Assembly: GCF_021173675.1 (NCBI RefSeq) | Contig: NZ_JAIHON010000004.1 | Coordinates: forward strand, 434,001 to 498,000 | Origin: Streptomyces lincolnensis | GTDB taxonomy: Bacteria > Actinomycetota > Actinomycetes > Streptomycetales > Streptomycetaceae | Reading direction: 5' to 3' | Length of the DNA: 64,000 nt | In this document: one piece after another, positions 1 to 8,041 of the stretch | How the letters are laid out: the number at the start of each line of letters is the position of its first letter | How positions within the stretch are numbered: the first letter of the stretch is position 1 | Position numbers and translations under genes: made by a program | The notes under the pieces: generated by a model | Seen by the model: the letters and a program-made list of their open reading frames with translations, nothing else | The model's database searches: none | Told to the model about the DNA's origin: nothing

Positions 1-205
1 ACGAGGTGAAGAGCAGGGAGACCTGGCTGGCGGTGGCGTCCAGGCCGGAGGCGATCGACGGCAGGATCGGGTCGACGAGCCCGATGCCCATGAAGGCCAC
101 GACGGACGCGCCGGCGGTCGCCCAGACCGCCTTGGGCTGCCGGAGGATGCCGCCGGCTCCCGTGTCGAAGGGGTCCTGCTGTGCGGGGGCCTTGCTCGCG
201 CCCAT
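1..205 (-). CDS. MFS transporter, N-terminal fragment
   Basis: This is the first 68 codons of a gene that leaves the window at its left edge. A short hydrophilic tail of about 22 residues is followed by a hydrophobic stretch containing the phrase AFMGIGLVDPILPSIA, typical of transmembrane helix 1 of drug:proton antiporters of the major facilitator superfamily, then the start of the next loop and helix. The ATG at 205 has a GGGAGA ribosome site about six bases upstream. Substrate cannot be told from this fragment. Two palindromes just upstream suggest control by a dimeric repressor, perhaps MarR-type, but no regulator gene lies on the visible side. Confidence 0.8.
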   Translation of the reverse strand, partial: MGASKAPAQQDPFDTGAGGILRQPKAVWATAGASVVAFMGIGLVDPILPSIASGLDATASQVSLLFTS

Positions 206-237
206 CGCGATTCTCCCATCCCGGCGAAGGTAGTTGG

Positions 238-267
238 TATATGCATATAGTAAGTTAGCTCGGCTAA
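238..267. promoter_or_regulatory. Two palindromes in the MFS gene promoter region
   Basis: TATATGCATATA (238-249) is a perfect 12-base palindrome. TTAGC-tcg-GCTAA (255-267) is a second inverted repeat. Both lie 33-62 bases upstream of the leftward MFS start in an unusually AT-rich patch for this genome. The arrangement fits repressor operators overlapping a promoter; the binding protein is unknown. Confidence 0.4.
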
Positions 268-376
268 TTAATGCAAGCCACATCTAGTCTTCGCCGGTGA
301 AGCCGGTGCAAGGGTTCCGCCCGGACGGGTGATCGTCCCTTGACGTGGGGGACCGGGGGTAGGACCGTGGGGCCCT

Positions 377-1018
377 ATGAGGGGCGAACCCAGTTGCCCG
401 AAGTGTGGTGGCCGGGTCAGGGCTCCCGGACTCTTCGCCGACACCTGGCAGTGCGATGTGCACGGCGCCGTGCATCCGGTGCAGCCGGTGATACCACCCA
501 GCGTCGAGGCCCTCGGCGTCGTCGTGCACCGCACTCAGGTGCCCGTGTGGATGCCGTGGCCGCTGCCGGTCGGCTGGCTGTTCACGGGCGTGGCCTGCGC
601 GGGCGACGACCGCAGCGGCGGCCGTGCCACGGCGGTGGCGTGCACCGGGCCCGGACCGCTCGGCGGCATGGGCGAACTGATCCTGGTCGCCGAGGAGCTC
701 GGCGTCGGCCTCGGTGCGCGGTACGCCGGCATCGACGGGCCCGACCCGGGGCCGTACATGAGCGTGGAGAAGCCGCCCCAGGCCAAGGTCCTGGCCGCGG
801 GCCGGCCGACTCCGCTGTGGCATGTGTCCGGGGCGCCCGACGACCGGGCGGTCTTCGCGGGCGAGGCCTTGGGGCTGTGGCTGTGGGCCGTGGTGTGGCC
901 CGAACAGTCCGGGCTGCTGATGTACGACGAGCTGGTGCTGACGGATCTGCGCGACGCGGGGGCCGAGGTGGAACTGGTGCCCTGTGGGGCGCTGTCGCCG
1001 CGCCTGCTGAAGCCGTAG
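377..1018 (+). CDS. DUF6758-type zinc-ribbon protein
   Basis: This 213-residue soluble protein opens with CPKC at residues 7-10 and a further Cys and His (CDVH) near residue 27, which looks like a small zinc ribbon. It continues into an aromatic, Pro-rich domain containing the phrase WPLPVGWLFTG. The pattern matches a conserved actinomycete family known to me as DUF6758; its biochemical role is unknown. No signal peptide or membrane helix is seen. The ATG at 377 is chosen because the zinc ribbon begins directly after it. It precedes the PHP gene on the same strand with a 124-base gap. Confidence 0.75.
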   Translation: MRGEPSCPKCGGRVRAPGLFADTWQCDVHGAVHPVQPVIPPSVEALGVVVHRTQVPVWMPWPLPVGWLFTGVACAGDDRSGGRATAVACTGPGPLGGMGELILVAEELGVGLGARYAGIDGPDPGPYMSVEKPPQAKVLAAGRPTPLWHVSGAPDDRAVFAGEALGLWLWAVVWPEQSGLLMYDELVLTDLRDAGAEVELVPCGALSPRLLKP

Positions 1019-1142
1019 CGCTCCCCGGAGTAGGGGGCGCTGAGCAGTTTTGGGTGTGACCGGGACATCGGAAAATCCGGTTATCCTTGAGCGTCCCGCT
1101 TCTGTGAGCGCCCTGTTCCCTCTGGTGTCTGGAGTCCGCCGC

Positions 1143-2000
1143 GTGCGCATCGATCTGCACTGCCACTCCACCGCCTCCGACGGTACGGACACCCCCGCCG
1201 AGCTGGTGCGGAACGCTGCCGCCGCCGGGCTGGACGTCGTGGCGCTGACCGATCACGACACCACCCGTGGCTATGCCGAGGCGGTCGCCGCGCTGCCCGC
1301 GGGGCTGACGCTGGTGACCGGGGCGGAGCTGTCCTGTCGTATCGACGGCGTCTCCCTGCACATGCTGGCCTACCTGTTCGATCCCGAGGAGCCGACGCTG
1401 CTGGCCGAGCGGGAGCTGGTGCGGGACGACCGGGTGCCTCGGGCGCGGGGGATGGTCGCCAAGCTCCAGGAGCTGGGTGTGCCGGTGACGTGGGATCAGG
1501 TGGCGCGGATCGCCGGGGACGGCTCCGTGGGCCGGCCTCATGTGGCGACCGCGCTCGTCGAACTCGGGGTCGTACCGAGTGTGAGCGACGCCTTCACGCT
1601 GGACTGGCTGGCCGACGGCGGCCGGGCGTACGTGGAGAAGCACGAGACGGATCCCTTCGAGGCGATCCGCCTGGTGAAGGCGGCGGGCGGCGTCACGGTC
1701 TTCGCTCATCCCGGCGCGAGCAAGCGGGGGCGGACGGTTCCGGAGTCCGCGATCGTCGAGATGGCCGCGGCCGGGCTCGACGGCATCGAGGTCGACCACA
1801 TGGACCACGACCCGGACACACGGGCACGGCTGCGGGGGCTCGCGGCCGAGCTCGGGCTGCTGACGACGGGGTCCTCCGACTACCACGGCAGCCGCAAGAC
1901 GGTCGCCCTCGGCGAGTACACGACGGATCCCGAGGTCTACGGCGAGATCACGCGGCGGGCGACGGGCGCGTTCCCGGTGCCGGGGGCCGGGGGAGCGTGA
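1143..2000 (+). CDS. PHP-domain metal-dependent phosphoesterase
   Basis: This 285-residue protein carries the four PHP metal-binding motifs: HCHSTASDG near residue 5, TDHDT near residue 36, GAELS near residue 60, and a late FAHPG plus a final SSDYHG. The layout matches the YciV/RNase AM and 3',5'-nucleoside bisphosphate phosphatase family, which hydrolyses phosphoester bonds using a trinuclear metal site. The GTG at 1143 is preferred because GGAG lies eight bases upstream and the first PHP motif follows at once; an in-frame start at 1050 would add a tail that looks non-coding. Exact substrate (RNA 5' ends or pAp-like nucleotides) is inferred from the family only. Confidence 0.88.
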   Translation: MRIDLHCHSTASDGTDTPAELVRNAAAAGLDVVALTDHDTTRGYAEAVAALPAGLTLVTGAELSCRIDGVSLHMLAYLFDPEEPTLLAERELVRDDRVPRARGMVAKLQELGVPVTWDQVARIAGDGSVGRPHVATALVELGVVPSVSDAFTLDWLADGGRAYVEKHETDPFEAIRLVKAAGGVTVFAHPGASKRGRTVPESAIVEMAAAGLDGIEVDHMDHDPDTRARLRGLAAELGLLTTGSSDYHGSRKTVALGEYTTDPEVYGEITRRATGAFPVPGAGGA

Positions 2001-2055
2001 CGCGGGCGCTGGCTCGGGTGGATCGGGTGGGTCCGGGGTTCAAGCTTCTACGGGG

Positions 2056-2116
2056 CTGAGTCCACCGTCGGCGTGAGTTCACCGTCGGCCTGAGTCCACC
2101 GCGGGTCTGAGTCAGG
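2056..2116. repeat. 17-bp tandem repeat, about 3.5 copies
   Basis: Units beginning at 2056, 2073, 2090 and 2107 share the core CTGAGTCCACCGTCGGC with a few substitutions. They fill the gap between the PHP gene and marC. No coding potential or hairpin of note is seen. Confidence 0.75.
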
Positions 2117-2181
2117 CCCGGGGCCGCGGCCCCCTTCCTTCCATCCATGTTCATCCCTCTCCCGGCAAGGCCTGTTCCGTC

Positions 2182-2787
2182 ATGTTCGACGTCGCCGTCT
2201 TCGGCTCCCTCTTCCTCACCCTGTTCGTCATCATGGATCCCCCCGGGATCACACCGATCTTCCTCGCGCTGACCTCCGGCCGGCCCGCCAAGGTGCAGAA
2301 GCGGATGGCCTTCCAGGCCGTCTGTGTCGCGGGCGGTGTCATCACCGTCTTCGGGCTGCTCGGGCACCAGATCCTGGACTATCTGCACGTGTCCGTGCCC
2401 GCGCTGATGATCGCGGGCGGGCTGCTGCTTCTGCTGATCGCGCTGGACCTGCTCACCGGCAAGACGGACGAGCCGAAGCAGACCAAGGACGTCAACGTCG
2501 CCCTCGTACCGCTGGGCATGCCGCTGCTGGCCGGGCCCGGGGCGATCGTGTCGGTCATCCTCGCCGTACAGAAGGCGGACGGCGTGGCCACACAGGTGTC
2601 CGTGTGGGTGGCGATCCTCGCCATCCATGTCGTGCTGTGGCTGGTGATGCGGTACTCGCTGCTGATCATCCGCGTGATCAAGGACGGCGGTGTGGTCCTG
2701 GTGACCCGGCTCGCGGGCATGATGCTCTCCGCGATCGCCGTGCAGCAGATCATCAACGGCGTCACCCAGGTCATCCGGGGGAGCTGA
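2182..2787 (+). CDS. MarC-family integral membrane protein
   Basis: This 201-residue protein consists almost entirely of hydrophobic helices, about six, with the MarC-family phrases FVIMDPPGITPIFLAL near residue 15 and PLLAGPGAIVSVI near residue 115. MarC proteins are named for the mar locus of enteric bacteria, but a direct role in multidrug resistance has not held up and the physiological substrate remains unsettled. Length is normal for the family. The ATG at 2182 begins just before the first helix. A strong hairpin follows the stop by 14 bases, so the gene appears monocistronic. Confidence 0.9.
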   Translation: MFDVAVFGSLFLTLFVIMDPPGITPIFLALTSGRPAKVQKRMAFQAVCVAGGVITVFGLLGHQILDYLHVSVPALMIAGGLLLLLIALDLLTGKTDEPKQTKDVNVALVPLGMPLLAGPGAIVSVILAVQKADGVATQVSVWVAILAIHVVLWLVMRYSLLIIRVIKDGGVVLVTRLAGMMLSAIAVQQIINGVTQVIRGS

Positions 2788-2801
2788 GCCCCGTTACGCG
2801 C

Positions 2802-2840
2802 AGAGCCCCCGCCCGGCATCGGTGCCGGGGCGGGGGCTCT
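2802..2840. terminator. Bidirectional terminator between marC and the 50-residue gene
   Basis: The arms AGAGCCCCCGCCCGGCA and TGCCGGGGCGGGGGCTCT pair with a single bulged G and a four-base loop. It lies between two convergent stop codons (2787 and 2867) and can serve both. Confidence 0.85.
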
Positions 2841-2866
2841 GAAGCTTCTGCGGTGATCCGCGGCTG

Positions 2867-3019
2867 TTACGAGGCCGAGGTGTCGGCCGGACGGATCCAC
2901 AGCCGCTGCCCGATGGCGGCGGCCTGCTGAACGATCCGGTTGACGGAGGCGGCGTCCACGACGGTGCTGTCCACGGGCGTACCGTCGACGTCGTCGAGTC
3001 GCATGATTTCGAAGCGCAT
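2867..3019 (-). CDS. Conserved 50-residue protein, probable sigma-R target
   Basis: A short gene reads leftward from ATG at 3019 to TAA at 2867 and encodes 50 residues beginning MRFEIMRLDDVDG. It is mildly amphipathic with no membrane helix, no cysteine and one tryptophan. A GGGAGAAG ribosome site sits five bases upstream of the start. Sixty bases upstream is a perfect sigma-R-type promoter, and a terminator lies just past the stop, so the transcription unit is complete and monocistronic. I recognise the sequence type as recurrent in Streptomyces but know no function. Control by sigma-R would place it in the thiol-oxidative stress response. Confidence 0.8.
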   Translation of the reverse strand: MRFEIMRLDDVDGTPVDSTVVDAASVNRIVQQAAAIGQRLWIRPADTSAS

Positions 3020-3078
3020 TGGCTTCTCCCTTCGTCTGGTCATCCTCCTGCGGAGAATTGCTGCGTACGTAGGTAGTC

Positions 3079-3105
3079 AACGGGATGCGTGTTACAAACA
3101 TTCCC
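3079..3105 (-). promoter_or_regulatory. Sigma-R-type promoter, GGGAAT-N18-GTT
   Basis: On the minus strand GGGAAT (3105-3100) is followed by exactly 18 bases and then GTT (3081-3079). This is the consensus I know for sigma-R, the thiol-stress ECF factor of Streptomyces. It points at the 50-residue gene starting at 3019. Confidence 0.8.
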
Positions 3106-3216
3106 TACGCTAAAGAAATTTTTCGAACGGCTAATTACTGACCGGTAAGAGGTTGGGGAGAGGCCGGAAGGAGACTGACCGGGACCAGTTGTGTTCGCAG
3201 CGTGACCGCCGGGACA

Positions 3217-4119
3217 ATGGAAGCGATGAACGACGACCTCACGGCCCTCAGTGCCCGCATCGATCGCACCAACGAGCTGCTGCAGCGCATGCTCGCCGAG
3301 GTGGCGAAGACGCCGTCGACGCACGCCATCTTCGTCGACGCGGGATATCTGTACGCGGCCGCGGGACGTCTGGTGGCCGGCACCGAGGACCGCCGGGCCT
3401 TCGACCTCGACACCGAGGGCCTCATCGAGGCGCTCATCGACCGGGCCCGCACGATCTTCGCGGACAGCAGGCTGCTGCGGATCTACTGGTACGACGGAGC
3501 CAGACGCCGCATCCACACCGCCGAGCAGCAGTCGATCGCCGAACTCCCGGACGTCAAGGTCCGGTTGGGCAACCTCAACGCCAACAACCAGCAGAAGGGC
3601 GTCGACTCGCTCATCAGGTCCGACCTGGAGTCCCTGGCACGCCACCGGGCCATCAGCGACGCCGCCCTGCTCGGCGGCGACGAGGACCTGGTCTCGGCGG
3701 TCGAAGCGGCCCAGGGGTACGGCGCCCGCGTCCACCTCTGGGGCATCGAGGCGCCCGAGGGCCGCAACCAGGCCGAGCCCCTGCTCTGGGAGGTCGACAG
3801 CCAGCGCACCCTCGACCTCGACTTCTTCAAGCCGTACGTCTCCCGGCGCGCGGCCCTCCCCTACGAGGCGACGGCGACCCGGCCCACCCGCGAGGACGTC
3901 CGTTTCGTCGGCGCGCAGATCGCGGCGAAGTGGCTGGCGGCGCGGGGGCGTGACGCGCTGGTCGAGCTGCTGCCGGGGCACCCCTACCTGCCCGGCTCCG
4001 TCGACCAGGATCTGCTGGTGGAGGCGGAGGGGCTGTTGCAGTACTCCCTGCGGGGGCAGGCGGATCTGCGGCGGGCGCTGCGGGACGGGTTCTGGGAGCA
4101 CCTTCAGACGCAGTACTAG
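3217..4119 (+). CDS. NYN-domain (PIN-like) putative ribonuclease
   Basis: About 300 residues. The N-terminal 35 residues form a predicted helical lead, then the NYN core begins with HAIFVDAGYLY, where the first catalytic aspartate sits, continues with RIYWYDGA, and includes ALLGGDEDLVSAVE, the usual second acidic cluster (LLSGDGDF-like). NYN proteins are PIN-fold nucleases thought to cleave RNA with Mg2+; none of that is shown here. A C-terminal segment from about residue 220 resembles a helical accessory domain. Starts at 3202 (GTG), 3217 (ATG) and 3226 (ATG) are all in frame with weak ribosome sites; 3217 is a compromise. Confidence 0.82.
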   Translation: MEAMNDDLTALSARIDRTNELLQRMLAEVAKTPSTHAIFVDAGYLYAAAGRLVAGTEDRRAFDLDTEGLIEALIDRARTIFADSRLLRIYWYDGARRRIHTAEQQSIAELPDVKVRLGNLNANNQQKGVDSLIRSDLESLARHRAISDAALLGGDEDLVSAVEAAQGYGARVHLWGIEAPEGRNQAEPLLWEVDSQRTLDLDFFKPYVSRRAALPYEATATRPTREDVRFVGAQIAAKWLAARGRDALVELLPGHPYLPGSVDQDLLVEAEGLLQYSLRGQADLRRALRDGFWEHLQTQY

Positions 4120-4170
4120 GCGCCGCAGTATTAGGGCGCCGCAGTATTAGGGCGCCGCAGTACTAGGGCC
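4110..4170. repeat. 16-bp tandem repeat spanning two convergent stop codons
   Basis: Four units of the form GCAGTAYTAGGGCGCC begin at 4110, 4125, 4141 and 4157 (first unit one base shorter). The first contains the TAG stop of the NYN gene, and the last contains the TAG stop of the convergent hydrolase, read on the other strand. The array looks like slippage duplication of the gene end. Confidence 0.85.
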
Positions 4171-5041
4171 GCTCGTCGCTGAGGCCGTCCCAGAAGTCGG
4201 CCAGGGCTCGGGCCGTCGGGAGTGGCTGGTCGGCGTTGGGGGAGTGCTCGGCGCCGGGGACGACCGTCCGGTGCGCGTGGAGGCGTACGGCCATGTCGTC
4301 GAGGAGAGGCACCGGCCAGGTGTCGTCGCGGGCGCCCGACAGGACGTGGAAGGGGAGCGGGACGGCGGCCAGTTCTCCGACGCGGTCCGGTTCGGTGCAC
4401 AACTGGCGTCCGGTGACGAGCAGTTGGGCGGGCTTGGTGCCCAGCCAGCGGCGCCGCAGCTGGTCCGCGTCGCCGATGCCGACGGCGGGCCCGCCGACCT
4501 CCTCCGGTGGCCCCATCGCCTGGATGGCCTCCCACACCTTGGCCATGCTCATCACGGCGAGCGCGTCCCGCAGCAGCTTCACGCGCTGCTGCTGGGAGTC
4601 GGAGATCTGCGCCGGACCCGAGGACATCAGGGTCAGCGAGCGGAAGGGCGAGTGGTCGAGCAGGACGGCCGCACGGGCGATCTGCCCGCCGCAGGAGTGC
4701 CCCAGCAGGTGCACGGGAGCGCCCACGGCATCCACCTGGGCATGTACGTCACGCGCCAACTCAGCTTGCGCGTAAGCCGATTCGTCGGTCTCCGGCCCGT
4801 CCGACTCGAACTGGCCCCGGCCGTCCACGGCGACCGTGCGGTACCCGCGCGCCGAGAGCGGCTCGTGCAGCAGCGTGAAGTCCTCCTTGCTCCCCGTGAA
4901 CCCGGGCAGCATCACCACCACGCCCTTCGGTTCCGCACCGACGGCCACGGGCGAATCGACGACCGCGAACACTCCGCGGGCGGTGCGCAGGGGGTACGCG
5001 CGGGCGGTGGGGGGCGGGGTGAAGGACACGCGGCGACTCAC
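4163..5041 (-). CDS. Alpha/beta hydrolase
   Basis: This protein of about 292 residues has the alpha/beta hydrolase fold: a MLPGFTGSKEDF oxyanion-region phrase, the nucleophile elbow GHSCGG with its serine, an SGARDDTWP acidic residue region, and a C-terminal GAEHSPN with the catalytic histidine. Substrate is not predictable. The GTG at 5041 was chosen because the upstream in-frame sequence is Pro/Arg-rich and looks untranslated; there is no clear Shine-Dalgarno site, so the start is uncertain. It lies downstream of the helicase gene but behind its terminator, which argues for a separate transcript. Confidence 0.8.
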   Translation of the reverse strand: MSRRVSFTPPPTARAYPLRTARGVFAVVDSPVAVGAEPKGVVVMLPGFTGSKEDFTLLHEPLSARGYRTVAVDGRGQFESDGPETDESAYAQAELARDVHAQVDAVGAPVHLLGHSCGGQIARAAVLLDHSPFRSLTLMSSGPAQISDSQQQRVKLLRDALAVMSMAKVWEAIQAMGPPEEVGGPAVGIGDADQLRRRWLGTKPAQLLVTGRQLCTEPDRVGELAAVPLPFHVLSGARDDTWPVPLLDDMAVRLHAHRTVVPGAEHSPNADQPLPTARALADFWDGLSDERP

Positions 5042-5107
5042 GCGGAGGAGGCTATCGGGTCGGCTCCCGGCCCGGGCCCACGGCCCCGGGCGAGGGCCGG
5101 ATACGCC

Positions 5108-5142
5108 GACGGCCCGGCCCACGCGTGGTGGACCGGGCCGTC
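5108..5142 (-). terminator. Terminator after the DEAD-box gene
   Basis: GACGGCCCGG and CCGGGCCGTC form a perfect 10-bp base with further pairing (CCAC/GTGG) above it. The hairpin ends 11 bases beyond the helicase stop codon at 5153. Confidence 0.8.
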
Positions 5143-5152
5143 GGGTGAGCGA

Positions 5153-8041
5153 TCAGCTCTCCGTGGACTCCACGGCTACGGCCTTCTTGCGCGTCGTACG
5201 ACGCGCGCGGGGCTTCGCCTCGGAGTCGGAGGACTGCGCCGGGATCTCCGCGGTGGGCTCCGCGGCCGCCACGGCTGTGGTCGCCGAGGTGGCAGCGGTC
5301 GCCTTGCGGGTGCGGCGGGCCTTCGGCTTCGCCTCGACGCCTTCGGCGGTGTCCACCGCGGTTTCCGCGGCCTCCGCCGCCTTGGTCGCCGCGGTCTTGC
5401 GGGTGCGGCGCGGCTTGGCTTCCGTCACTTCGGACGCGGTGGCCGTGTCGTCCGTGGCCGTGGCCTTGGTGGCCGCCGTCTTGCGGGTGCGGCGGGCCTT
5501 GGGCTTCGCCTCGACGCCTTCGGCGGTGTCCACCGCGGCTTCGGCGGCCTCGGCCGCCTTCGCCGCTGCCGTCTTGCGCGTACGACGCGGCTTGGCCTCC
5601 GCGACCTCCGCGACCTCGGCGGTCTCCGTGGCTTCGGCGCTCACGGCAGGCGCGGCGGCCTTGCGGGTACGACGCCGGGGCGTGGTCTCCGCGGCCTCGG
5701 CCGTGTCGTCAGTGGGAGTGACCGTGGCCGTGGTGGCCTTGGTGGTCGCCGTCTTGCGGGTGCGGCGGGCCTTGGGCTTCGCCTCGACACCCTCGGCGGT
5801 GTCCACCGCGGCTTCGGCCGCCTCGGCGGTGTCGGCCGCCTTGGCCGCCGCGGTCTTCCGCGTACGACGCGGCTTGGCCTCGGCGGTCTCCGGCTCCTGG
5901 GTCGTCTGGGCCGGGATCTCGGCGGTGACGGCCGCGGCCGGCTCGACGGCCTTGCGGGTACGGCGGGTCCGCGGCTTCGCCTCGGTGGCCTCCGCGGTGT
6001 CCACGGCGGCTTCGGCGGCGGATTCAGTGGCCTCCGCCGTCTTGGTCGCCGCGGTCTTCCGAGTACGGCGGGGCTTGGTCTCGGTCGCCTCCGGGGCGGC
6101 CTCGACGGTCCCCTCGGCCGTGTCGACCGCGGCCTCGGCGGCGGTCGTGGCGGTGGCCGGGGCCGTGACCGCGGTCTTGCGGGTACGACGGCGCGGCCTG
6201 GCGGGAGCCTCAGGCTCCGCCGCCTCGGACACCTGCGGTGCCTCGGTGACCACGTCGGCGACCGGCGTCGCCTGCGGCTCGGTCGGCGTCACCGCCGTCT
6301 CCGCGGACTTGCGGGTACGACGACGGCGCGACTTCGCCGGGGCCGCGGGGGCGTCCGGCGCGATCGTGCCCTCGGCCGTCGCCACGGCGGTCTCCGCGGC
6401 GGCCTCGGGCGCCTCGGACGTCACCGACTCGACCGCCACATCGACCACGGCCTCGCCCTGCGCTCCGCCACGGGTGCGGCGACGGCGGCGCGGGGTGCGG
6501 GGCGCGGTGACGTCCTCCGTCGTGGTGGTCTGCTCCGGTGCGACCGCCCCCGTGGGAGCCGCCGCGTCCAGCGCGCTGCCGCCACGGGTGCGACGGCGAC
6601 GACGCGGCGTACGGGCCGCACGCTCGCCGTCGGCGGAACGCGAGTCGTCACGGCGGGAGTCGTCCCGGCGGGACTCGTCACGCCCACCGCGGCCGTTCCG
6701 GTCGCCACGGCCACCTCGGTCACCTCGGTCACCGCGACCGCGGCCACCGCGGCCGCCGGTCTCGCCCAGGTCCTCCAGCTCCTCCGCCCCGAGCCCGGCG
6801 CGGGTGCGCTCCGAGCGCGGCAGGACACCCTTGGTGCCCGCGGGGATGTTCAGCTCCTCGAAGAGGTGCGGGGAGGTGGAGTACGTCTCCGGCGGGTCGT
6901 TGAACTTGAGGTCCAGCGCCTTGTTGATCAGCTGCCAGCGCGGGATGTCGTCCCAGTCGACGAGAGTGATCGCGATGCCCTTGGCGCCCGCGCGGCCGGT
7001 GCGGCCGATGCGGTGCAGGTACGTCTTCTCCTCTTCCGGCGACTGGTAGTTGATGACGTGCGTCACGCCCTCGACGTCGATGCCACGGGCGGCGACGTCG
7101 GTGCAGACGAGGACGTCCACCTTGCCGTTACGGAAGGCGCGCAGCGCCTGCTCGCGGGCGCCCTGGCCGAGGTCGCCGTGGACCGTGCCGGCGGCGAAAC
7201 CGCGCTGCTGGAGCTGGTCGGCGAGGTCGGCCGCGGTGCGCTTCGTACGGCAGAAGACCATGACCAGTCCCCGGCCGTCGGCCTGCAGTATGCGGGCGAC
7301 CATCTCGGGCTTGTCCATGTTGTGCGCGCGGTAGACGTACTGCGCGGTGTTCGCGACCGTCGCGCCCGCGTCGTCCGGTGAGGTGGCGCTGATGTGCGTG
7401 GGCTGCGACATGTAGCGGCGCGCGAGGCCGATGACCGCGCCCGGCATGGTCGCCGAGAACAGCATCGTCTGGCGGCGGGCCGGCAGCATGTTGATGATCT
7501 TCTCGACGTCGGGCAGGAAGCCCAGGTCGAGCATCTCGTCGGCCTCGTCCAGGACGAGCGCCTTGACGTGCTTGAGGTTGAGCTTCTTCTGGCCGGCGAG
7601 GTCCAGCAGACGGCCCGGGGTGCCGACGATCACGTCGACGCCCTTCTTGAGGGCCTCGACCTGGGGCTCGTAGGCCCGGCCGCCGTAGATGGCGAGAACG
7701 CGTACGTTGCGCACCTTGCCCGCGGTCAGCAGGTCGTTGGTGACCTGCGTGCACAGCTCGCGCGTGGGGACGACGACGAGCGCCTGCGGGGCGTCGGTGA
7801 GGTCCTCGGGCTTGGCGCGCCCGGCCTCGACGTCGGCGGGGACGGTGACGCGCTCCAGGAGCGGGAGACCGAAGCCCAGCGTCTTGCCGGTGCCGGTCTT
7901 GGCCTGGCCGATGACGTCCGTGCCCGAGAGGGCGACGGGGAGAGTCATCTCCTGGATGGGGAAGGGGGTGACGATACCGACGGCCTCAAGGGCTTCGGCG
8001 GTCTCGGGGAGGATTCCGAGGTCTCGGAAAGTCGTAGTCAG
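5153..8041 (-). CDS. DEAD-box ATP-dependent RNA helicase with long repetitive basic tail
   Basis: About 962 residues. The core shows the Q-motif (FRDLGI...PFPIQ), motif I AKTGTGKT, PTREL, TPGR, the DEAD box, SAT and HRIGRTGRAG, so it should unwind or remodel RNA using ATP in the cytoplasm. From about residue 414 it becomes an RGG/RGD-rich stretch, then roughly 480 residues of imperfect repeats built on (A)RRTRKTA separated by Ala/Glu/Thr-rich spacers ending in VDTAEG. The Q-motif lies before the first ATG (7948). In frame upstream there is only a CTG at 8041, with AGAGG seven bases ahead of it, before an in-frame TAG; CTG is therefore the likely start. Basic repeat tails of this kind probably add nonspecific RNA binding. 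Confidence 0.93.
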   Translation of the reverse strand: MTTTFRDLGILPETAEALEAVGIVTPFPIQEMTLPVALSGTDVIGQAKTGTGKTLGFGLPLLERVTVPADVEAGRAKPEDLTDAPQALVVVPTRELCTQVTNDLLTAGKVRNVRVLAIYGGRAYEPQVEALKKGVDVIVGTPGRLLDLAGQKKLNLKHVKALVLDEADEMLDLGFLPDVEKIINMLPARRQTMLFSATMPGAVIGLARRYMSQPTHISATSPDDAGATVANTAQYVYRAHNMDKPEMVARILQADGRGLVMVFCRTKRTAADLADQLQQRGFAAGTVHGDLGQGAREQALRAFRNGKVDVLVCTDVAARGIDVEGVTHVINYQSPEEEKTYLHRIGRTGRAGAKGIAITLVDWDDIPRWQLINKALDLKFNDPPETYSTSPHLFEELNIPAGTKGVLPRSERTRAGLGAEELEDLGETGGRGGRGRGDRGDRGGRGDRNGRGGRDESRRDDSRRDDSRSADGERAARTPRRRRRTRGGSALDAAAPTGAVAPEQTTTTEDVTAPRTPRRRRRTRGGAQGEAVVDVAVESVTSEAPEAAAETAVATAEGTIAPDAPAAPAKSRRRRTRKSAETAVTPTEPQATPVADVVTEAPQVSEAAEPEAPARPRRRTRKTAVTAPATATTAAEAAVDTAEGTVEAAPEATETKPRRTRKTAATKTAEATESAAEAAVDTAEATEAKPRTRRTRKAVEPAAAVTAEIPAQTTQEPETAEAKPRRTRKTAAAKAADTAEAAEAAVDTAEGVEAKPKARRTRKTATTKATTATVTPTDDTAEAAETTPRRRTRKAAAPAVSAEATETAEVAEVAEAKPRRTRKTAAAKAAEAAEAAVDTAEGVEAKPKARRTRKTAATKATATDDTATASEVTEAKPRRTRKTAATKAAEAAETAVDTAEGVEAKPKARRTRKATAATSATTAVAAAEPTAEIPAQSSDSEAKPRARRTTRKKAVAVESTES
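5190..6330. repeat. Imperfect intragenic repeats encoding the helicase tail
   Basis: Units of roughly 150-170 bases recur, each containing coding for RRTRKT, KPKARR and EAAVDTAEG. Long near-identical stretches, for example around 5320-5400, 5490-5570 and 5760-5840, suggest recent duplication or gene conversion within the tail. Confidence 0.75.

Noticed and set aside
4244..7381. A 1045-codon plus-strand frame opposite the hydrolase and DEAD-box genes
   Set aside because: The repetitive Gly/Arg wording is the mirror of the helicase tail repeats and has no motif.
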